Positions 59,389 through 64,000 of a stretch of 64,000 nucleotides of DNA are shown here, piece by piece (positions within the stretch are counted from its first letter, which is position 1; the number at the start of each line of letters is the position of its first letter). The translations under genes and the position numbers were made by a program. The DNA is from Promineifilum sp019695075 (GTDB lineage Bacteria > Chloroflexota > Anaerolineae > Promineifilales > Promineifilaceae), in contig JAHCIO010000007.1 of NCBI GenBank assembly GCA_026129185.1, positions 71,119-135,118 of the forward strand. Reading direction: 5' to 3'. The notes beneath the pieces were generated by a model. The model was not told the origin of the DNA, ran no database searches, and saw only the letters and a program-made list of their open reading frames with translations.

Positions 59389-60516
59389 ATGCGCGTCCTC
59401 ATGCTCTCCAAGGCCTGCCTCGTGGGGGCCTATCAGACCAAGCTGGAGGCCATCGCGCGCTTCCCCGACGTCGAGCTGATCGCGCTCGTGCCGCCGAGTT
59501 GGGACGATCCCGACGGCCGGGTGACGCTGGAGCGCTGCTACACCGACGGCTACGAGCTGCTGGTCGATCCCATCCGCTTCAACGGCCACTACCACACCTA
59601 CTACTACCCCACCTTGCCCCAACGGCTGCGCCAGTTCCGGCCCGACATCGTCCACATCGACGAGGAGCCGTACAACCTGGCGACGTGGCTGGCCATGCGC
59701 CAGGCGCGCGCTGCCGGGGCCAGAACGCTGTTCTTCACCTGGCAGAACATCGCCCGCCGCTATCCGTTGCCCTTCCGCCTGATGGAGCAGCAGGTGCTGG
59801 CCGGCAGCGACTACGCCATCATGGGCAACCGCGAGGCCGCCGGCATCTGGCAGGCCAAGGGCTACGCCGGCCCCTATCGCGTCCTGCCGCAGTTCGGCGT
59901 CGATCCGGCGCTGTTCTCGCCGCCGCCCGCCCGCGACCACGGCCGGGCGTTCGTCATCGGCTCGGCCAACCGCCGCCTGGTGCCGGAGAAGGGCGTCGAT
60001 CTGCTGTTGCGCGCCGCGGCCGGGCTGCCCGGCGTCTGGCGGCTGCGCATCGCCGGCGACGGCCCGGCACTGCCCGGCCTGCGCCGCCTGGCCGAGGAGT
60101 TGGGCATCGCCGCGCGCGTTGACTTCGACGGCCCCATCCCCTCCGGCCAGGTGCCCGCTTATCTGCGCGACGTGGACGTACTGGCGCTGACCTCGCGCAC
60201 GCTACCCAACTGGAAGGAGCAGTTCGGCCGCGTCCTGATCGAGGCGATGGCCTGCGGCGTGCCCGTCATCGGCTCGCGCTGCGGCGAGATTCCCCACGTC
60301 ATCGGCGACGCCGGCCTTATTGTTCCTGAAGAGGATATAGACGCTCTCCGGGCTGGGCTGCTACAATTCATGCAGAACGACGACCTGCGCCGGGAGTTTA
60401 GCCGGCGCGGCCGGCAACGGGTGTTGGAGCATTTCACCCAGGCGAGTATCGCCGCCGAAACAGTAGCGATTTATAGGAGCCTGAGCGCCCCCGGCGCGGT
60501 GGTTCCTCTTGATTGA
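59389..60516 (+). CDS. Family 4 glycosyltransferase
   Basis: The 375-residue GT-B enzyme has an N-terminal domain starting MRVLMLSKACLVGAYQTKLE and a donor domain with FVIGSANRRLVPEKGVDLLL, WRLRIAGDGPALPGLRRLA and KEQFGRVLIEAMACGVPVIG, which carries the EX7E-like element. It probably works on envelope polysaccharide in the cytoplasm. The 127-base gap to the divergent ArnT-like gene has no clear promoter. The stop is one base before the next ATG. Confidence 0.92.
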   Translation: MRVLMLSKACLVGAYQTKLEAIARFPDVELIALVPPSWDDPDGRVTLERCYTDGYELLVDPIRFNGHYHTYYYPTLPQRLRQFRPDIVHIDEEPYNLATWLAMRQARAAGARTLFFTWQNIARRYPLPFRLMEQQVLAGSDYAIMGNREAAGIWQAKGYAGPYRVLPQFGVDPALFSPPPARDHGRAFVIGSANRRLVPEKGVDLLLRAAAGLPGVWRLRIAGDGPALPGLRRLAEELGIAARVDFDGPIPSGQVPAYLRDVDVLALTSRTLPNWKEQFGRVLIEAMACGVPVIGSRCGEIPHVIGDAGLIVPEEDIDALRAGLLQFMQNDDLRREFSRRGRQRVLEHFTQASIAAETVAIYRSLSAPGAVVPLD

Positions 60517-60517
60517 T

Positions 60518-61564
60518 ATGGCCGAACCGATTCCACCGGCGGGCAACAACGCCGATTCACCGCCTCCGGGCAAATCGCGGGGACGCCTGGCCCAGCGCGC
60601 GCTGGGCCTGGCGCTGGTCATCGTCTCCGTCGTCCTGGCGACCTACCTCCTGGTGGCCTATTTCGCCTATGAGAGCGGCCGCTCCTTGCGCAGCCAGCAA
60701 GAAACGACCGCCCGCACGGAGCAGGTTGACCGCCAGCTCGAGCTGGCGCGGCAAGACCTGGCCGCCGGCAGCGCCCACATGGCCCTGACGCGCCTCGACT
60801 GGGTGCTGACTCAGGACGCCGATAACGCCGACGCCCTGGCCCTGCGCCAGCAGGCCGCCGCGGCCGAGGACGCCGCCCAAACGGCCGGCAGCGGGCCTTT
60901 GCCCACGGCCGAGCCGCGCCCCACCGCCGAGGCCACGCCCGAAGAGGTCATCACCGACGACGAGCGCCTGACCGAATTGCAGGCCATCCGCCGTTTGGCA
61001 GCCGGCGAGCAGTGGGAAGAGGCCCTGCCCGCGCTGGTGGCCTTCCAGCAGCGCTTCCCCGACTTCAACCGCGACGAGACCAATCAGCTTCTTTACAACA
61101 CCTACCTGGCCCTGGGTCTGAGTTATGTCAATACGGAGAAGGTCGAGCTAGGGTTGAACTATTTCGCTCAGGCCGAACGGCTGGGCAGCCTGCCCCAGGA
61201 AGCGCTCGACTATCGCGTCTGGGCCGATCTCTACTTCCAGGGCATGGCCTACTCCGGCGTCAACTGGAGCATCGCCGCCGACTACTGGGCCGACCTGTGC
61301 GCTGCCGCGCCTTTCTACCGCGATTCCTGCGCCCGGCTCGACCGCGCTCTGGTGGGCACGGGCGACCAATATGCTTATCTGATGGACTGGTGTCCGGCGG
61401 CGGATATTTACCAACGCGCCTGGAACCGGACGCCGACAGAGATACTCGACAACAAACTTGCCGAGGCCCGCGCCGGCTGCGCCGCGGCCACGGCCGTGCC
61501 GCTGACCGACACCGTGCCCATCACCAGCACGGCCCCGCTGACGCCCACCGAGCCGGGAGGATAG
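60518..61564 (+). CDS. Membrane-anchored TPR protein
   Basis: The 348-residue protein has a Pro-rich cytoplasmic start, one TM (about 28-50: LGLALVIVSVVLATYLLVAY) and an extracytoplasmic helical domain with two TPR-like parts (about 65-105 and 150-300: LARQDLAAGSAHMALTRLDW, LLYNTYLALGLSYVNTEKVE). It ends in a Thr/Pro-rich tail. No enzyme motif. ATG 60518 is used; a TTG at 60509 would overlap the previous stop. It lies seven bases before the LuxR-Kelch gene, so the two are co-transcribed and may work together. Confidence 0.8.
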   Translation: MAEPIPPAGNNADSPPPGKSRGRLAQRALGLALVIVSVVLATYLLVAYFAYESGRSLRSQQETTARTEQVDRQLELARQDLAAGSAHMALTRLDWVLTQDADNADALALRQQAAAAEDAAQTAGSGPLPTAEPRPTAEATPEEVITDDERLTELQAIRRLAAGEQWEEALPALVAFQQRFPDFNRDETNQLLYNTYLALGLSYVNTEKVELGLNYFAQAERLGSLPQEALDYRVWADLYFQGMAYSGVNWSIAADYWADLCAAAPFYRDSCARLDRALVGTGDQYAYLMDWCPAADIYQRAWNRTPTEILDNKLAEARAGCAAATAVPLTDTVPITSTAPLTPTEPGG

Positions 61565-61570
61565 ACGGCC

Positions 61571-62947
61571 ATGCCCGAACCCGGCGAACCCCTGAGCGAG
61601 CGCGAGCTGGATGTGCTGCGGCGGCTGGCCGTGGGCGAGTCCAACAAGGCCATCGCCGACGGCCTGTCGATCAGCCCGCTGACGGTCAAGACCCATCTGC
61701 GCAACATCTACACCAAGCTGGATGTCTCCACGCGCACCGAGGCGCTCAACGTCGCCCTGCAGCAGCGGCTCATTGCTGTGGTCGCCGCTGACGAGCCGGC
61801 CGACGAATCGACGGCCGAGCCGGCACCGGCCTCGCCCCTCCCGGCCGAGGACGGCACAGCCGCCTTGCCCTCGCCCGCTCCTCCCCTGCCATCTGCGGTA
61901 ACGGGCCACCGCTGGCGCGCCGTCAGTCTGGCCCTGCTGGCGCTGCTGTTGCTGACGGCGGGGGCCTTCGCCTTCGTCCAGTGGCAGGGCGGCGGGCTGC
62001 TGCCGGCCGGGGCCGCGGCCACCCCCTTTGTCGAGCAACCGCTGGGCGAATCGCGCTGGCTGAGCAGCCGGCCGCTGCCGGTGGCGCGCGCCGGGCGGGC
62101 CGTCGTCGCCCTGGGTCTGGATGTCTACGCCATCGGCGGCGAAACGGAGGACGGCGTTAGTGACCGGGTCGATGTCTACGACACGCGGGCGCTGACCTGG
62201 CGGCGGGCGGCCGGCAAGCCCACGGCCGTGGCCGCGGCGACGGCGGCCGAGCTGTTCGGCGAGATCTACGTCCCCGGTGGGCGTCTGGCCGGCGGGCAGC
62301 CGACGGCCGTCGTTGAGGTCTACAGCCCGTCGCAGGATGCCTGGCGGCGCGCTGCGCCCCTGCCGCAACCCATCGCCGGTGGGCTGGCTCTGGCCGACGG
62401 CGGCTTTCTCTACCTGATCGGCGGGCAGAGCGAGGCCGGCGTCCTGGCGAGCGTCTATCTCTATGACCCCGCTGCCGATAGCTGGCGGCCGGTGGCCGAA
62501 CTGCCGGGGCCGCGCGCCGAGGCCGCCGGCGGCGCGCTGACCGGGCAGCTCTACGTCGTCGGCGGCAGCGACGGCGCGGCCGGGCAGCCGTCGTGCTTCA
62601 GCTATGACCCCCCGCGCGATACGTGGAGCGACTGCCCGGACATGCTCCTGCCCCGCGTTGATGCCGGCGCGACGGTGCTACTCAACAAGCTCTACGTCAT
62701 CGGCGGCACGGCCGCCGACGAAGCTGCCTATGGCGAGGTCTACGATCCCAACACGCGCGCCTGGACGGTGCTCAACGCGCCGCCGGATATGTTCGACTGG
62801 CGCGCGCCGGGCGTGACCCACGTCGAGACGCGCATCTACGCCGTCGGCGGCCGGCGCGGCGAACTCCTCAGCGACGCCACACTCGTCTACTCTCCTCTGA
62901 CCTATCAGACCTACATCCCCGCCGCGCCGTCCGACCGCGAGGAGTAG
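61571..62947 (+). CDS. Single-pass LuxR-type HTH / Kelch-propeller membrane regulator
   Basis: The 458 residues join three parts. Residues 8-68 are a LuxR/GerE HTH (LSERELDVLRRLAVGESNKA, then SPLTVKTHLRNIYTKLDV). A Pro/Ala linker leads to one TM (about 114-138). Residues 160-450 hold six Kelch repeats marked by GG motifs (YAIGGE, YVPGG, YLIGGQ, YVVGGS, YVIGGT, YAVGGR), a likely six-bladed propeller outside the cell. It reads as a membrane-bound one-component regulator: outside propeller senses a ligand, inside HTH binds DNA. No receiver domain or kinase gene is near. Confidence 0.88.
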   Translation: MPEPGEPLSERELDVLRRLAVGESNKAIADGLSISPLTVKTHLRNIYTKLDVSTRTEALNVALQQRLIAVVAADEPADESTAEPAPASPLPAEDGTAALPSPAPPLPSAVTGHRWRAVSLALLALLLLTAGAFAFVQWQGGGLLPAGAAATPFVEQPLGESRWLSSRPLPVARAGRAVVALGLDVYAIGGETEDGVSDRVDVYDTRALTWRRAAGKPTAVAAATAAELFGEIYVPGGRLAGGQPTAVVEVYSPSQDAWRRAAPLPQPIAGGLALADGGFLYLIGGQSEAGVLASVYLYDPAADSWRPVAELPGPRAEAAGGALTGQLYVVGGSDGAAGQPSCFSYDPPRDTWSDCPDMLLPRVDAGATVLLNKLYVIGGTAADEAAYGEVYDPNTRAWTVLNAPPDMFDWRAPGVTHVETRIYAVGGRRGELLSDATLVYSPLTYQTYIPAAPSDREE

Positions 62948-62988
62948 GGGTTTCCAACTGACCGTTTTTCGTGTAGAATATCGACATA

Positions 62989-63819
62989 ATGCAGGCTCCC
63001 TACGGCAATAGCGACGCGGCCGACCGGCCCTTCTGGCGCTTCGTGGGCCGCAATCTGGCCCTGCTGGGCTTCCTGGCTCTGTCGGCCGGGATCATGCTGG
63101 CCGCCTACTTCTACTTCAGCGCCTCCACGGGCGTGGCCGAAGTCGTCGCTGCCGGCGGCCTGGAGGGCGCGCTGGCCGCGCCGTTCGTCAAGCCCGTCCC
63201 GCCGCGCCCCGTCACCCAACGCCTGGCGCAAAGCCCCGGCCCCATCCGCATCGGCATCATCTCCGGCCACAAAGGCAACGACTCCGGCTCCGTCTGCGCC
63301 GACGGCCTGACGGAAGCCGATGTGGTCGAGGGCATCGCCGTGCGCGTCATCGCCGCCTTGCAGACGCGCGGCATCGCCGCCGACATGCTGGACGAGTTCG
63401 ACGCCCGCCTGCAGGGCTACGTGGCCACGGGCCTGGTGTCCATCCACGCCGACTCGTGCGACTACATCAATGACCTGGCCACCGGCTTCAAGATCGCCGG
63501 CTCCGGCTACACCGACTCATCGCAACTTTCCATCTGCGTCGAAGACGCCTACCGGCAGGCGACGCAGATGAACTATCACTCGGCCACGATCACGCCGCAC
63601 ATGACCGACTACCACGCCTTCCGCGAGATCGCCGTGGGCACGCCGGGCATCATCATCGAGGTGGGCTTTCTCAATCTCGACCGCCAAATCCTGACGACGC
63701 AACCCGACCTCCTGGCCGGGGCGATCACCGACGGCATTTTGTGCTACGTTGACGGCATCCGCGGCGGCGTGTCCTACACGCCGGCCGCCGGCGCGCCCAC
63801 GGAGTCAGAGGAACAATGA
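62989..63819 (+). CDS. N-acetylmuramoyl-L-alanine amidase (Amidase_3)
   Basis: The 276-residue wall hydrolase has an N-terminal TM (about 22-44) and an Amidase_3 domain from about 84. Zinc ligands are visible in IISGHKGNDSG (His), GLTEADVVEGIA (Glu) and VSIHADSC (His), and the catalytic Glu is in IIIEVGFLNL. It cuts the amide between MurNAc and the stem peptide. TTTCCA-N17-TAGAAT (62951-62979) is a possible promoter that would give a nearly leaderless mRNA. Confidence 0.92.
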   Translation: MQAPYGNSDAADRPFWRFVGRNLALLGFLALSAGIMLAAYFYFSASTGVAEVVAAGGLEGALAAPFVKPVPPRPVTQRLAQSPGPIRIGIISGHKGNDSGSVCADGLTEADVVEGIAVRVIAALQTRGIAADMLDEFDARLQGYVATGLVSIHADSCDYINDLATGFKIAGSGYTDSSQLSICVEDAYRQATQMNYHSATITPHMTDYHAFREIAVGTPGIIIEVGFLNLDRQILTTQPDLLAGAITDGILCYVDGIRGGVSYTPAAGAPTESEEQ

Positions 63820-63856
63820 CCCCGGCGCAAACAGGCTCCGCCAGGCTTGTGAACGC

Positions 63857-64000
63857 ATGACCCAACCATCCCCCGCCACCGATCAACTCATCGCCGCGGC
63901 CCGCCAGGCCATCGAGGCCGGCCGCCCGGCCGAAGCGCGCCCGCTGCTGGAGCGCGCCGCCCACCAGGACAGCAGCGACCCGCGGCCGTGGCTGCTGCTG
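63857..64000 (+). CDS. Start of a TPR-like protein, cut by the window end
   Basis: Forty-eight codons are visible from ATG 63857, reading MTQPSPATDQLIAAARQAIE and then AGRPAEARPLLERAAHQDSS, followed by PRPWLLL at the edge. The AA.A.EAG...EAR.LLE.A....P..PWLLL pattern is that of a first TPR repeat. It starts 37 bases after the amidase stop. The rest lies outside the window. Confidence 0.7.
   Translation, partial: MTQPSPATDQLIAAARQAIEAGRPAEARPLLERAAHQDSSDPRPWLLL

Noticed and set aside
1..64000. CRISPR arrays, tRNA or rRNA genes, insertion sequences, prophage
   Set aside because: No regularly spaced repeats, cloverleaf-type sequences, transposase or integrase genes, or phage structural genes were seen on reading both strands. 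A covariance-model scan was not possible here.

Overview
The window is about 64 kb of GC-rich, densely coded bacterial DNA with short or overlapping intergenic gaps, frequent GTG/TTG starts and long antisense open frames caused by the high GC. Gene content points to Chloroflexota, probably an Anaerolineae-type lineage. The reasons are a nuoL-nuoM-nuoM-nuoN order, a trio of small conserved genes (SCO1664-like, DUF3090, MSMEG_4193-like phosphatase) otherwise typical of Actinobacteria, a Lon-related protease, an ECF42-type sigma factor, many Pro/Thr-linker lipoproteins and no outer-membrane assembly genes. The lineage is inferred from gene content only. No rRNA, tRNA, CRISPR array, insertion sequence or prophage was seen.

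Region 1 (1-10086) is bioenergetic. It holds the distal end of a complex I operon (nuoK end, nuoL, two nuoM, nuoN), then a strong promoter and an Fo ATP synthase operon (atpZ-like, atpB, atpE, and atpF fused to a delta C-terminal domain) closed by a terminator. F1 genes do not follow. The complex I segment looks like the extra-antiporter (two-NuoM) type: NuoL has a lengthened lateral helix, but the second NuoM has lost its central lysine.

Region 2 (10155-25230) is mixed housekeeping and envelope: a CDP-alcohol phosphatidyltransferase, an unusual Lgt, secreted proteins, a glycosyltransferase, a parvulin-type foldase, HutI with an MFS transporter, a crotonase, a 55-residue membrane protein with its own promoter and terminator, an ABC exporter and an extracytoplasmic zinc metallopeptidase.

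Region 3 (25257-34268) reads leftward: thioredoxin reductase, a sirtuin, the SCO1664/DUF3090/phosphatase trio, and the elongasome set mreB-mreC-mreD-mrdA behind an extended -10 promoter.

Region 4 (34428-46515) has a hypothetical gene, a compact BglII-type restriction-modification pair of visibly lower GC, polysaccharide genes (sugar-phosphate transferase and glycosyltransferase), a LysM lipoprotein, a NUDIX hydrolase, a Lon-related protease, and a co-directional SDR, MFS, peroxiredoxin and oxidoreductase run.

Region 5 (46608-64000) has a YCII protein with its ECF42 sigma factor, a large membrane protein, an SDR, phosphoglucomutase, a hicAB plus higA antitoxin locus with a broken higB and a fragment of a neighbouring surface gene, two C-terminally anchored surface proteins, two glycosyltransferases, a TPR membrane protein, a single-pass LuxR-Kelch regulator, a cell-wall amidase and the start of a further gene. 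The strongest items for follow-up are the modified complex I, the b-delta fusion, the LuxR-transmembrane-Kelch protein and the chimeric junction in the toxin-antitoxin locus.
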